From Caprella mutica (taxonomy: Eukaryota; Arthropoda; Malacostraca; Amphipoda; Caprellidae): a DNA stretch of 64,000 bases. How positions within the stretch are numbered: position 1 is the first letter of the stretch; each line of letters opens with the position of its first letter. The notes beneath the pieces were generated by a model. That model saw only the letters and a program-made list of their open reading frames with translations. It had not been told where the DNA came from and did no database searches. Below, one piece after another: positions 23,901 through 35,022 of this stretch. A program made the translations under genes and the position numbers. The stretch is from positions 150,009 through 214,008 of the forward strand of contig CANNZV010000264.1 of the NCBI GenBank assembly GCA_947561585.1. Reading direction: 5' to 3'.

Positions 23901-26900
23901 TCCTCAACGTTTAGTTTAAATAACCTCTTAAGAAATGGTTTCCCGTTGAGTTTGAATCTTTTCACCAAAATCTATATTGTATACCATCAGGCACCTCGCT
24001 CTTGGAGTCTAGAACGATGTGTCACTTAGACCAGCGACTTATCCTCCTTGTTAAAAATCAGAGTGGCACTGATTTTTTATTGGTGTCTAGATTGCCGGGA
24101 TTGTCTTATTTCCCCCAATTCAACTCTCACACCCCACCATGGGCGAGGAATGGCGGATGCGTTCCTAGCCGCTACGTCACTATATCACCTATCGTTGTAC
24201 GCGCCACAGACAAGCTATGACGGTAATACCTACAATATGTATTCTACTTTTCTGTAGGTGTGTTTCACGCAATAAATATTTTTAAATACATATCATTGGC
24301 CTTTCTGAAGGATATAGATCCCTTTAAAGAATTGCTGATCATCTCCTACTTGTCCAGTTGTATCTAGTCTCTAGACTGAGAGGGTTAGACATTGTCCTAC
24401 CTGTCCAGTTGTATTCAGTCTCTAGACTGAGGATGTTAGACATTGTCCTACCTGTCCAGTTGTACCTAGACCAGTGGTTCCCAGACTTCCATTACTCACG
24501 AACCTATACACTGAAAATTTACTGAAGATCCACGGACCACCTTTCATATTTATAACGTTTAATGTAATGAAAATATATTCATTTAATAATCAATTTATAG
24601 AAAATATAAACTTCAGGTCATGAAAAATATTAATACACTAGTGCAATATTATGTATATGTGAAAAATATAATAAAGATTGTAACATTTGAAAATATATAT
24701 ATGTATTTTATTATCGGATACACAACAAAATTTTTAAATAATTTGGATCCTTTTTGTAACTAATACACTATAGTTATTGCACATCACATCATATGGAGAA
24801 AAATTGTATATAAATGAATATAAAAAATATTCATTGAATTACAAATATAATAGTAAATTAATATGATGATAATGTCTATCATAGAAACTCAAAGAAAACT
24901 CGGCATAGAAAATGCTTTGAAGAGGGGTGACTACGCTACTATTTCTATATTACAAAATATTATAAATTGAAGGATAACATATCATTATTAATTTTATGAA
25001 AATGAACACTAAAATATAGTAGTCTGATATATGATTTCATTCCTTAGAAGTTAAAGATTCAATTTGACGAGAGGTTCTATAAAAAAGCGAGACACATGTC
25101 GTGTAGATTGTACATAGAACATCAAACCTAGTGCGTTGATTTATTTTCTTGATAACAAAACTTGGCAATGCTTTTTCACACAAATAACTTAATAAGTAGT
25201 AGCAAAAGGAATTAATATGGGAATTGCTGTTTTGGTAAGGCTATAGGTTATTGTTCTAACAAAGACATCCATAACTGACTAAGAGTTGGAGTTCAGTATG
25301 GTAAATACTAAATACATATACATGAGAATATTAACCCGTAATAAACATCAAAATCATCACAATTCAAAGCACCAGTATCCATTTCAGCAACCCTGTTTAA
25401 CATTGTTTACACACTGGCAATACAATTTAAACCCCCTTTTTATAATAGTCTGTATATACTATATTTTCTTTGTTAACATTTCATAGAAATCAATTGAAAG
25501 GGGAATATTATATATTATTAAACTTTTTTTAAATCTATAATTCATATATAATGTAACCTTCACATCAATCTTATTCTTCTTAAAATAAATAAACTACATT
25601 GAAGTGTCCCTTTTATGATTGCTGGAAATATACGAAAATGCCATGAACCAAAAGGGGGTTCTCCATGAACCACAGTATATAGAATAACGTATTCTATATA
25701 CTGTGCCATGAACCTACTTCTGGTTCATTGGTTCACAGCAGACCACTTTGGGAAACCCTGCTCTAGACTAAGGGTGTTAGATATTGTCATACCTGTCCAT
25801 GCAGTTGTATTTATTCTCTAGACAGAGGGTATTAGACATTGTCTTACCTGTCCAGTTGTATCTAGTCTCTAGACTGAGGGTGTTAGACATTGTCTTACCT
25901 GTCCAGTTGTACCTAGTCTCTAGACTGAGGGTATTAGACATTGTCTCGCCATCCAAGGCGCCAGCTTCTATGAAGAAACCATTTCTCTGAAAAGAGATAA
26001 TGGTTTGATGTGAAACAAGTAGTGTAGCATGAAATATTGTAAGTTAATAAAAAAATAATGTTAAATAAACTATTCCTTCCATGGCCCCACCATGCATACC
26101 TTCCCCTTGAATATTCTCTTCGTGACATTGGCGTAGAAGTTCTCGCTGACATCAGGTGCCGACAGTGCTGTGTTGTACTCACCCTCTAGGTTGTAGAGGG
26201 CGGAGGAGGGGGGCACTAGCACCTGCAATAGGGGGGGGGGTATTTGCTAGAAGGGTTGAATAGCTAAAGTAATGACTCTGGTTGAGACAATATGCTTTCA
26301 ATATCATAGATACCTAAAATATAATAAACGGAGAGAATTAAGAAATATGGAATCGTTCTACACCAGCGGTATATAGAATTCGATACCATTTCATTTCGTC
26401 AATGATACTCTATATACGGGCTGGGCTGGTCGTTATGGCATTTATCGTTAGAATTGTAGAGGAGCATGACAATATTGTGACACTCACAGTACTCAGAAAT
26501 TGGTGTAAACAACAGACCACGAACCAATCTGACCTTTAGAAATTTTGATTGATTTATGTTAACACTCACTTCACGAGTACTGCAACATCCTCCTAACTCT
26601 CTTCAAAATATATTAGTAAATTATTGAAGAGGAATATTTGCTCCAAGAGAAAAATTATATTAGATCATCTGAAATTATGTATCGTCGTTTTCAAATCATC
26701 TGTGTGCCCACTTGGGTGACTTTCCCTCACCTTCTCCCTAATGTATTCCACCAATTCCGGATCATCGTAAAGAATTGGACCTTTCAAAAACCGAAGGAGA
26801 GTTTCTGTGGAACAGAGGAACAGCTTTTAGTTAGATGGAACGTGCTTGAAACGTGATCAGGTATTAGGATACATCCCAAGAACATGTTAAATGAGGCTTT

Positions 26901-27926
26901 TCAATAAAAAAGAACGTGTTAAAGGATTCTTTTGAATAATAAATTACGTGATCAGGCTTTTGAATAATAAAGAACGTGATCAGGCATTTGAATAATAAAG
27001 AACGTGATCAGGCTTTTGAATAATAAAGAACGTGATCAGGCTTTTGAATGGTAAAGAACGTGATCAGGCTTTTGAATGGTAAAGAACGTGATCAGGCTTT
27101 TGAATGGTAAAGAACGTGATCAGGCTTTTGAATAATAAAGAACGTGATCAGGCTTTTGAATAATAAATAACGTGATCAGGCTTTTGAATGGTAAAGAACG
27201 TGTATATATTTGCCTGTCACCACATAAGAATATTCCAAACCTGTAATACCTATATCTAGTCATTACTCACCGGAGTATGTTCTTTTTCTCACACTGAGGC
27301 ACAGAAGAAAGATGGCCAACACTGCAGTGAAGCTACAAAACAACCACAGGTACTTGAAACCTATGGGAAAAATATTTTTATGTTAAAGTATTATTATTAT
27401 TCATGCTATGAATAATATTAATATGATTTATTTCTTCACTTAGCGTATTTTTCATCAAGAAGCATGCATTAATATCTTCAAAATAAATTAGAAAGTACAT
27501 GAGAATGATTTAAAATGAAAGGCAACTGAATAGTCTGTCTCAAATTTTCATATATCATTTCTTTACAATAACATCAAAATAGATACTAACAACACATTCC
27601 ATTGTTATTACAAATCACATTCATCATATAGATACTAAATATTATGATGTAACTCATATTCAATTTTCTATTTAACTCTTTAACTGCGGTACTCATAAAC
27701 CACTTTCTAATTACAACTTTTTAGTCTAACCTTTCACTTTCATTTTAACTAAACCATTTCTCTACTAAAGTACGAAAGAGTTTTTGAAGCTACAAAATCT
27801 TTGAACATTATCTACAGGCAACGATTCACATAAATTAACACGTAAACTGCGGCGTGACCCACCGGTGAGTCACGCCGCAGTTAACGTGTTCAGTTACTCA
27901 CCTGTCTCTTTAATTTGCACCTTCAT
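17901..27926 (-). CDS. FkbM-type methyltransferase, Star-like type II membrane protein
   Basis: My model joins eight exons on the minus strand: 27926-27902, 27360-27271, 26804-26731, 26222-26100, 25986-25899, 19810-19704, 18506-18348 and 18134-17901 (900 nt, 299 aa). All junctions are GT-AG and phases agree. Residues 1-9 are MKVQIKETG. Residues ~10-31 form one membrane anchor (FKYLWLFCSFTAVLAIFLLC). Next come a PILYDDPELVEYIREK block and the FkbM methyltransferase core: GFFIEAGALDGETMSNTL (SAM-binding glycine region), GLLVEAD, NRKAWSV, VDLLVLDIEGGEMDVL, IIDVIYLEW. This fits the arthropod family that includes Drosophila Star, which acts in secretory-pathway trafficking of EGFR ligands. Catalysis in this family is unproven. 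Exon 1 is the least certain, supported only by its ATG, donor and phase. The intron after exon 5 is over 6 kb and full of transposons. Confidence 0.85.
18990..19195. repeat. ~65-bp tandem repeat in Star-like intron
   Basis: Three copies of a unit containing CTTACCTTTTTGTTGCTGTA, CTTGGCTATTGCATTGCTCG and a T-run of varying length. It lies in the intron between the 19704 and 18506 exon ends. The open frames over it come from the repeat. Confidence 0.7.
19498..19679. mobile_element. TA-flanked mariner-type MITE
   Basis: It starts CAGCTCCTCTATAGTGAA and ends with the inverse form TTCACTATAGAGGAGGTCTACTG. TA lies directly outside both ends (19496-19497, 19680-19681). It is 182 bp, noncoding, and only 25 bp from the end of the 19704-19810 exon on its intron side. 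Confidence 0.65.
20400..21690. mobile_element. Large inverted-repeat element with hammerhead-like words
   Basis: Arms of roughly 300 bp (20400-20705 and 21412-21690) are inverted copies. TATTAATAAACTATAAGATA in the left arm is answered by TATCTTATAGTTTATTAATA in the right, and CTGATGATGAATAAAAATC by GATTTTTATTCATCATCAG. The ~700-bp centre is noncoding and has a run of 13 or so G at 20840. Relatives: 1085-1235 and, weakly, 23885-23915 and 60870-60960. CTGATGA...GAAA spacing in the arms is discussed under findings. Confidence 0.6.
21790..22470. repeat. 20-bp minisatellite, GATCCTAAGTGTGTCCTCTT
   Basis: From about 22110 to 22440 the 20-bp unit repeats about 16 times with few changes. From 21790 to 22100 the same theme is degenerate (GTCCTCTTGTTCCTA...). 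It resumes at 23771-23830 beyond the inserted transposon. It lies in the large intron of the Star-like gene. Confidence 0.8.
22484..23769 (-). mobile_element. Intact Tc1/mariner-group transposon (DD37D)
   Basis: The 1286-bp element has TIRs of about 29 bp: CAGGGTCATGCAGCTAAATT at the left, and the same at the right end on the minus strand with one change (CAGGGTCGTGC). Both ends abut TA (22482-22483 and 23770-23771), the expected target duplication. It split a minisatellite. It contains one undamaged transposase frame. Confidence 0.92.
22609..23622 (-). CDS. DD37D (maT-like) transposase, apparently intact
   Basis: 337 aa with ATG at 23622, 147 bp inside the right TIR. The N-terminal third is a paired helix-turn-helix (residues ~5-40, VSDIIKSTGYAKSTVYRVV, and a second at ~78-100, SKLAQKRSVSRSTISSAV). 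The catalytic acidic residues are D146 (FVDEKKF), D238 (VQDSAPAH) and D276 (PDLNVCDYW). Exactly 37 residues lie between the last two, the signature of the DD37D/maT clade of Tc1/mariner. The enzyme should cut and paste DNA at TA sites in the nucleus. No stop or frameshift is visible. Length and intact TIRs suggest a recent, possibly active, copy. Confidence 0.93.
   Translation of the reverse strand: MAELARRTTICEMRRAGNSVSDIIKSTGYAKSTVYRVVAAFDAEGKVQRSRHSPRTDRMRTKTFLAGLKRTLKSDPSQPMSKLAQKRSVSRSTISSAVKEDLGMKSYVRRVLNLLTTRSRALRAERCPKLLNHLKHKGGHVRVFVDEKKFVVNEVANRQNTRVVASDRSEVPSMMQSKNPAYVMVFAAVASDGKVMPPHFIEAGLKINTAEYLKILKDVLMPWIRINYDPFKVMLVQDSAPAHGAKKVQDFLKENLPLMVPKDICPSSSPDLNVCDYWLFGVIEGESNVTSHPSVNSPKAAIRRAFRNLDPEDVKRSCSRFRSRISQIIDAKGSHIE
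24345..24471 (-). repeat. 51-bp exon/donor tandem repeats, distal block
   Basis: Units start at 24351, 24402 and 24453 (the TGTCCAG word), spaced exactly 51 bp. On the minus strand each reads like the end of the Star-like exon 25986-25899 plus its GTAAGACAATG-type donor. This block was separated from the block at 25761-25985 by the hAT-like insertion 24472-25760. Confidence 0.8.
24472..25760. mobile_element. hAT-like nonautonomous element
   Basis: It starts CAGTGGTTCCCAGACTT, and the right end on the minus strand starts CAGGGTTTCCCAAAGTGG, a typical hAT-type TIR. The flanks are acctagac (left) and ctctagac (right), matching at 6 of 8 positions. About 1.29 kb, no transposase. Near 25671-25704 it contains a long perfect palindrome (ACAGTATATAGAATA and its complement around ACG). 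Confidence 0.7.
25761..25985 (-). repeat. 51-bp exon/donor tandem repeats, exon-proximal block
   Basis: Unit starts (TGTCC word) lie at 25794, 25849 and 25900. The first interval is 55 (a 4-bp insertion) and the second 51. The last unit is the 3' part of the real exon (TMSNTLSLETRYNWT). On the minus strand each downstream unit repeats that coding segment followed by a GT donor. The first skipped-donor unit would add 17 codons in frame. Confidence 0.85.
26930..27205. repeat. 28-bp minisatellite in Star-like intron
   Basis: About ten copies of a 28-bp unit containing AACGTGATCAGGCTTTTGAA followed by TAATAAAG or TGGTAAAG. It lies in the intron between the membrane-anchor exon (27271-27360) and the next exon (26731-26804). 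Confidence 0.85.
27838..27891. repeat. 54-bp near-perfect palindrome
   Basis: 27-bp arms meet at ACC/GGT. AACTGCGGCGTGAC is answered by GTCACGCCGCAGTT, and the outer AACACGT by ACGTGTT. It is GC-rich inside AT-rich DNA. It lies just inside the first intron of the Star-like gene, 9 bp from the proposed donor at 27900-27901. Confidence 0.8.
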
Positions 27927-28089
27927 GTCTCTCACTAATTAAATAATACTTTTTGGTTAATGTTTAGTCAATTCAATAGTTTAACCAGATTGGTAAAATG
28001 TAATTAATGATTAGAAATCAAAGAATTCTTCTTATTCCATATTTGATATATAGTTATAATTAACAAATATGTACAGTATTGATTGTAAA

Positions 28090-30430
28090 TTACATATTCC
28101 CGTACAGTTACGTATTACCGTACAGTTACATATTGCCGTACAGTTACATATTGCCGTACAGTTACATATTGCCGTACAATTACATATTGCCGTACAGTTA
28201 CATATTGCCGTACAGTTACGTATTGCCGTACAGTTACATATTGCCGTACAGTTACATATTGCCGTACAGTTACATATTGCCGTACAGTTACGTATTGCCG
28301 TACAGTTACATATTGCCGTACAGTTACATATTGCCGTACAGTTACATATTGCCGTACAGTTACGTATTGCCGTACAGTTACATATTGCCGTACAGTTACA
28401 TATTGCCGTACAGTTACATATTGCCGTACAGTTACGTATTGCCGTACAGTTACATATTGCCGTACAGTTACATATTGCCGTACAGTTACATATTGCCGTA
28501 CAGTTACGTATTGCCGTACAGTTACATATTGCCGTACAGTTACATATTGCCGTACAGTTACGTATTGCCGTACAGTTACATATTGCCGTACAGTTACATA
28601 TTGCCGTACAGTTACATATTGCCGTACAGTTACATATTGCCGTACAGTTACGTATTGCCGTACAGTTACATATTGCCGTACAGTTACATATTGCCGTACA
28701 GTTACATATTGCCGTACAGTTACGTATTGCCGTACAGTTACATATTGCCGTACAGTTACATATTGCCGTACAGTTACATATTGCCGTACAGTTACGTATT
28801 GCCGTACAGTTACATATTGCCGTACAGTTACGTATTGCCGTACAGTTACATATTGCCGTACAGTTACATATTGCCGTACAGTTACGTATTGCCGTACAGT
28901 TACATATTGCCGTACAGTTACATATTGCCGTACAGTTACATATTGCCGTACAGTTATCGTATTGCCGTACAGTTACATATTGCCGTACAGTTACATATTG
29001 CCGTACAGTTACATATTGCCGTACAGTTACGTATTGCCGTACAGTTACATATTGCCGTACAGTTACATATTGCCGTACAGTTACGTATTGCCGTACAGTT
29101 ACGTATTGCCGTACAGTTACATATTGCCGTACAGTTACATATTGCCGTACAGTTACATATTGCCGTACAGTTACGTATTGCCGTACAGTTACATATTGCC
29201 GTACAGTTACGTATTGCCGTACAGTTATCGTATTGCCGTACAGTTACGTATTGCCGTACAGTTATCGTATTGCCGTACAGTTATCGTATTGCCGTACAGT
29301 TATCGTATTGCCGTACAGTTATCGTATTGCCGTTCAGTTATCGTATTGCCGTACAGTTATCGTATTGCCGTACAGTTATCGTATTGCCGTACAGTTACAT
29401 ATTGCCGTACAGTTATCGTATTGCCGTACAGTTATCGTATTGCCGTACAGTTATCGTATTGCCGTACAGTTATCGTATTGCCGTACAGTTATCGTATTGC
29501 CGTACAGTTATCGTATTGCCGTACAGTTACATATTGCCGTACAGTTACGTATTGCCGTACAGTTATCGTATTGCCGTACAGTTATCGTATTGCCGTACAG
29601 TTATCGTATTGCCGTACAGTTATCGTATTGCCGTACAGTTACATATTGCCGTACAGTTACGTATTGCCGTACAGTTATCGTATTGCCGTACAGTTACGTA
29701 TTGCCGTACAGTTATCGTATTGCCGTACAGTTATCGTATTGCCGTACAGTTACATATTGCCGTACAGTTACGTATTGCCGTACAGTTATCGTATTGCCGT
29801 ACAGTTATCGTATTGCCGTACAGTTATCGTATTGCCGTACAGTTATCGTATTGCCGTACAGTTATCGTATTGCCGTACAGTTACGTATTGCCGTACAGTT
29901 ATCGTATTGCCGTACAGTTATCGTATTGCCGTACAGTTATCGTATTGCCGTACAGTTATCGTATTGCCGTACAGTTATCGTATTGCCGTACAGTTATCGT
30001 ATTGCCGTACAGTTACATATTGCCGTACAGTTACGTATTGCCGTACAGTTATCGTATTGCCGTACAGTTACATATTGCCGTACAGTTACATATTGCCGTA
30101 CAGTTACATATTGCCGTACAGTTATCGTATTGCCGTACAGTTACGTATTGCCGTACAGTTACGTATTGCCGTACAGTTACGTATTGCCGTACAGTTACGT
30201 ATTGCCGTACAGTTACGTATTGCCGTACAGTTACATATTGCCGTACAGTTACATATTGCCGTACAGTTATCGTATTGCCGTACAGTTATCGTATTGCCGT
30301 ACAGTTATCGTATTGCCGTACAGTTATCGTATTGCCGTACAGTTATCGTATTGCCGTACAGTTATCGTATTGCCGTACAGTTATCGTATTGCCGTACAGT
30401 TATCGTATTGCCGTACAGTTATCGTATTGC
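28090..30430. repeat. 18/19-bp satellite array with higher-order pattern
   Basis: About 128 units of three types: A TTACATATTGCCGTACAG (18), B TTACGTATTGCCGTACAG (18) and C TTATCGTATTGCCGTACAG (19). The first ~1.1 kb has frequent AAAB tetramers (72 bp). The later part is rich in C. The 18-bp unit has no stop in any plus frame, so frames of about 800 codons run through it (HIAVQL, ILPYSY, TYCRTV repeats). These shift from one repeat peptide to another at each 19-mer. I do not regard them as genes. The array continues at 35023-35183 beyond the LTR element. Confidence 0.92.
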
Positions 30431-31009
30431 TGTTATGCTCACTTCTTGGGTTTGAGAATTGACACTAGACTTTCAAATTTTAATGGGAATATATGTGAAT
30501 TTATCCCTTCAGAACTAATTGTTTATTCTTTATTTCCATAATTCAGTAACTGATCTAATTAATGTCTATCAATTACACAGGAAATGAAAGCGGGTAATGA
30601 CCGGTTCAATTTTATTATAGGCACAAATATAAAAATACACAGTTTGGCAAATATGGTTATGACAATGATCGGAATAGAGGGTAGAACAGTATATGATTAT
30701 GTCCTACCCCAGCTAGTGTCACGCCAATTCTGCCTATAAGAACAAGTGTTTAGGCAGTAGAGACTTAAACTTAGGCCTATGAGGGTACAATCAGCAAATT
30801 AAACAAATAGGCCTACTTTAGATAAAAATACATAGGGATATAGAAAAATACAATTTGGTTAGATGGTATAAACGGTTTTCTGAGGGTTGGTTACCGACGG
30901 GAAGTAAGCAATTATAGAAATTCAAAACCCTTAGAAGAAATGTTATTTTAGAGCTTTGTGTAGAAATAAATACGTAGTTATATACACATTTGAATTATAG
31001 TTCATAACA
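30431..31009 (-). repeat. LTR (3' LTR in minus orientation)
   Basis: 579 bp, TG...CA ended, same length as its partner with no difference noticed on reading. The adjoining purine-rich tract at 31010-31026 (minus strand) marks this side as the 3' end. Confidence 0.88.
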
Positions 31010-34000
31010 TATTCCCCTCACCCTATAAAAAATTCAAAATGCCCTCATTTTAAATGTTAAGTAATAAGATGGCTCGGTATTCAGGTATGCACAATATATT
31101 CCATTTGCTCGATAGTGTACCACTATTGCGGTATATCACTTCGGCATTATTTATAAATATACAAAAGCAAACCATGTTTGGGGGACATAAATATTCCCAT
31201 TCCTAACGTAGATTAATTATCGTATAATCACCCATATTGAAAGGACCGTTCCCGAGAACAACTAGCAAACTTCAAATGGAATCTACAGCTTGCCGACACT
31301 TCCGCAGTATTCGGATAGTGTACTTATTTCAATTATCATTATTATTATTATTAGTTGCGGTAAAAATAGTTCCGCCATACGACATGACTCCTCTTTAAAT
31401 AATTACAAATTATCGAGTCTAACTGTCTTGTACTGGAAATGCAATTCATACCAACCGTATTTAAGGCTCATCAAAATATTAACTGGGGCTTTTATAAAAT
31501 TATTAAAACGGGAATATTTCGAGTATATGCTGAACTAAAATCACTATCAACAGAATATCATAATTTCAATTTCATTTTAAATTCTCATAAGTCCATACCA
31601 GTATTTATCAACATTAAATATAATTCAATGGCAATACCGGATGCAATACGTGTGGTATCATATGTTTGCAAATGGTAATTATTAACCAACATTATCATAC
31701 TAAAAAATATAACAATGGATTTTTACCACAAATTTTTCTCCTAACAACCAATATATTTTCTTTCACAACGTTACAAATCACGGTAAATTCAACAACCTGT
31801 TGCTAAGATTAATATTACATAATATTAAATATTCTCTAGTCAACATTAAATATTCAATGGACCCTTTAACGTAATACAAATATTAACATAATATTGAGTG
31901 CCATAATTTTACACTTTTTTTATACATTTTCTTTTTCCTAAACTATTGTTACATAAAAATATTTCTATTTACTTATAATATTATTAGAGAATATTGATCA
32001 AGCAAATATCGTATTGAGAAACTATGAAAATTTCGTAATCAATAAAATTTCATCCTATTTATTACAATACATTAATAATTTCAATTGATTCAAATCTGTA
32101 GGCGAGGTGAAAACTCACAACTAATAATTTAATTAGTTTTATGATTTTAATTATTCGATTTTGTGCCATTCAAATTTTGTGAGAAACTCTTTCCATACAG
32201 TTTGAACTGAAAATTTTATAATATTTTATGATTTAAACATGACATATGTTATACAGTTAAATAGTTTCGGAACCTGAAATTTTCCATCAATTTTCCATAT
32301 GTTCAAATTCTACTTTAGTATGAGTTGTTTATTTTATTGGGCAAATTATCGCGGTATAACAGGGCGTGGCAAAATTAACGTGACTGGTAAATCATTTTAC
32401 AGTAAGTCACATGCGTTATTTCCCTACCTAAGACTTTATGATCATTAGCATTAACTTGTCAACTCTTAGGAAAACCATTGGATAATTGCCAAGGATAATT
32501 ACATCCTCTATGGTATAACAAGAAGCGATCAATAATTATTTTAATTATTTACAATTTAACGCAGAGTTATCATACGGTCTTTACACTTTAGGTAAATTTG
32601 GAACCGATATATGTAACAATTATTTAATTACAAGCCCTTTTAATTCTTAAGTTCGATTATTAATCATTTGCCCAAATATAAACTTTCATACGATATTAGA
32701 AAATGCAGAACATAAAATCAGTCAATGTTTACCAAATAAAAATTCCTAAATTAACCACATGAAAATAAATAAATAAGGATAAAATACATGATAAAATAAT
32801 GGATATTAAATAAATAGTCACATAAAAAAATCTAAATAACGTACAGATGACAATACATTAAATGTGAGAAATATACCAAAATTATTTATAAAGAATTCTC
32901 AAAATCATTCTATTGTAAATAAGATATTTAAGATAAAATGATCATATTCCTAAAAATGTTAGTTAATATGTATTTCAATCAATTTCGAAATAACGGTATC
33001 AGTAATTAGATTTCGCGTAATCTATTAAAGATATCGAAAAAATCGAATTAGAAAGAAAACTTCAACTAATGGCCATGTCCTACTCAATTGAAATAATTAT
33101 CTATGATGCGCATCTAAAGTAATCTAATATAAAATTCCTATTTAAATTGTTCTTTAATCCTAATGATTTTCATACTTTTTCTATTTTTTTTTCGAAGTTC
33201 ACTTCACATTATTAGGCAACCATACCAATGGTTCTTGTGGTTCTTCAGGTGTTGGTACTCTAAACTGTGAACCACACAGTTTTGAACAGGGGCGGCAACC
33301 ACATGATGAGAGGGAACACAGCACTCTAAGAAGCCTGTGGTAGAACCAGCACAGACGCCAGATGTCTGCCTTCCAATAGGATGAAGCCTGATTTGGGACA
33401 TCTCGCATGAAGTTCGGGTGTAGACTGAGGAAAAACCTCGAAGCAGAGTGGGAAACGCAGAACTCTCCAATGCGTAAATGGGGACACCATATATTGGGAA
33501 ACCATAGATGGGGAAAATATAGATGAATGCCCGACTACTTAGCAATGAAGTAAAGGAGTGATGGTAAATGAACGTTGAGATGAAAAATGAAATCGAGAAA
33601 CTGATTTCAATAAACTGATGTTGAAGAGCCGTGAAATTGAATTTCCAGAAATGTGAAGTTGAGTTCACGAAACACAATTTCGAAGAATTGTCACATTTTC
33701 GTCCAGGAGATTTCAGTGCTTTAAATCACTTACGATGAGGTAGAAAACGAAGACTGTTGTTACTGACGTCACAATTTTCGAAAAATGACGCGCTGGTGAA
33801 CAAAAGAGTGTTGTCATGACGTCACAAGATGCGAGGGAAATCACACATTTGAAAAGACGCGCTTGGAGAAAACAAAGAGTCTGTTGTCTCTGACGTCGAA
33901 TATCGCAACACTTTCTGTTGATAGCACATGCAATGACTGAATAGTCAAATTACAGTGAAGAAAATGTAGAAGTCAATTCCCACTTCATAACTGTAGAATT

Positions 34001-34443
34001 CATTCCGTACAATTATCAATCACATGGGGAAACAATTCACTCTGGGTGTTGGTAAGGTGGTCGCGGGGAAACAGGGTACTATCCGCAGATGTACAATAGT
34101 TCTATGTACTATCGGGCAGACGTAGACACTCGAAGTATATTTATAAGAACAAAATATCACTTCAAAGTTAAATTGATTCAGAGTGAAGAAAGTGAAGATG
34201 TAACCACTGTGAAACTGTAGAACTTCTCCCAAGTATCATTGATTCACAATGTCATTCTTACAGTGATTCAGTCACACCGGGTTGTGTTAGATTACACACT
34301 TCCTCACTGCGTCATTCGTATTGGTAGCGTGGTACAGTCGGCCAGAGTACAATCGGTTGAAGCGTGGGCACCCGAAATGTATAATGTATTAATCACAAAA
34401 TATCATTTCTAAGTTAATACGTATCCCAGCGCATGCCACCAAA
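31010..34443. other. Noncoding interior of the LTR element
   Basis: AT-rich, with frames only up to 157 codons (33677-33204, minus), none resembling a retrotransposon protein. 33700-33905 has three TGACGTC-containing words. This looks like a LARD-type interior. Confidence 0.6.
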
Positions 34444-35022
34444 TGTTATGCTCACTTCTTGGGTTTGAGAATTGACACTAGACTTTCAAATTTTAATGGG
34501 AATATATGTGAATTTATCCCTTCAGAACTAATTGTTTATTCTTTATTTCCATAATTCAGTAACTGATCTAATTAATGTCTATCAATTACACAGGAAATGA
34601 AAGCGGGTAATGACCGGTTCAATTTTATTATAGGCACAAATATAAAAATACACAGTTTGGCAAATATGGTTATGACAATGATCGGAATAGAGGGTAGAAC
34701 AGTATATGATTATGTCCTACCCCAGCTAGTGTCACGCCAATTCTGCCTATAAGAACAAGTGTTTAGGCAGTAGAGACTTAAACTTAGGCCTATGAGGGTA
34801 CAATCAGCAAATTAAACAAATAGGCCTACTTTAGATAAAAATACATAGGGATATAGAAAAATACAATTTGGTTAGATGGTATAAACGGTTTTCTGAGGGT
34901 TGGTTACCGACGGGAAGTAAGCAATTATAGAAATTCAAAACCCTTAGAAGAAATGTTATTTTAGAGCTTTGTGTAGAAATAAATACGTAGTTATATACAC
35001 ATTTGAATTATAGTTCATAACA
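34444..35022 (-). repeat. LTR (5' LTR in minus orientation)
   Basis: 579 bp and apparently identical to 30431-31009. On the minus strand it is followed after two bases by the TGG-starting primer-binding-site candidate. Confidence 0.88.

Larger units (their letters stand above)
30431..35022 (-). mobile_element. Young LTR retrotransposon derivative without coding capacity
   Basis: Two 579-bp LTRs (30431-31009 and 34444-35022) start TGTTATG, end CATAACA and look identical by eye. A 4-bp duplication TTGC flanks the element (30427-30430 and 35023-35026), and the satellite resumes on the far side. On the minus strand a TGG-starting stretch (TGGTGGCATGCGCTGGGAT, ending at 34441) lies 2 bp inside the LTR as a primer-binding-site candidate. 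A purine tract AGGGTGAGGGGAA lies next to the other LTR. No gag, protease, RT or integrase motif is seen in the 3.4-kb interior, so it probably depends on an autonomous relative. Confidence 0.9.

Noticed and set aside
26930..27205. 28-bp repeats resembling a CRISPR repeat length
   Set aside because: Direct tandem copies without spacers, in an intron.
28069..30541. Open frames of 797, 820 and 497 codons on the plus strand
   Set aside because: They are produced by an 18/19-bp satellite with no stop codon. The peptide changes frame-type at every 19-bp unit, and there is no non-repetitive domain.
33204..33677. 157-codon minus frame inside the LTR element
   Set aside because: No gag, pol or env-like motif, low-complexity hydrophobic start, and overlap with another open frame. 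Likely chance.
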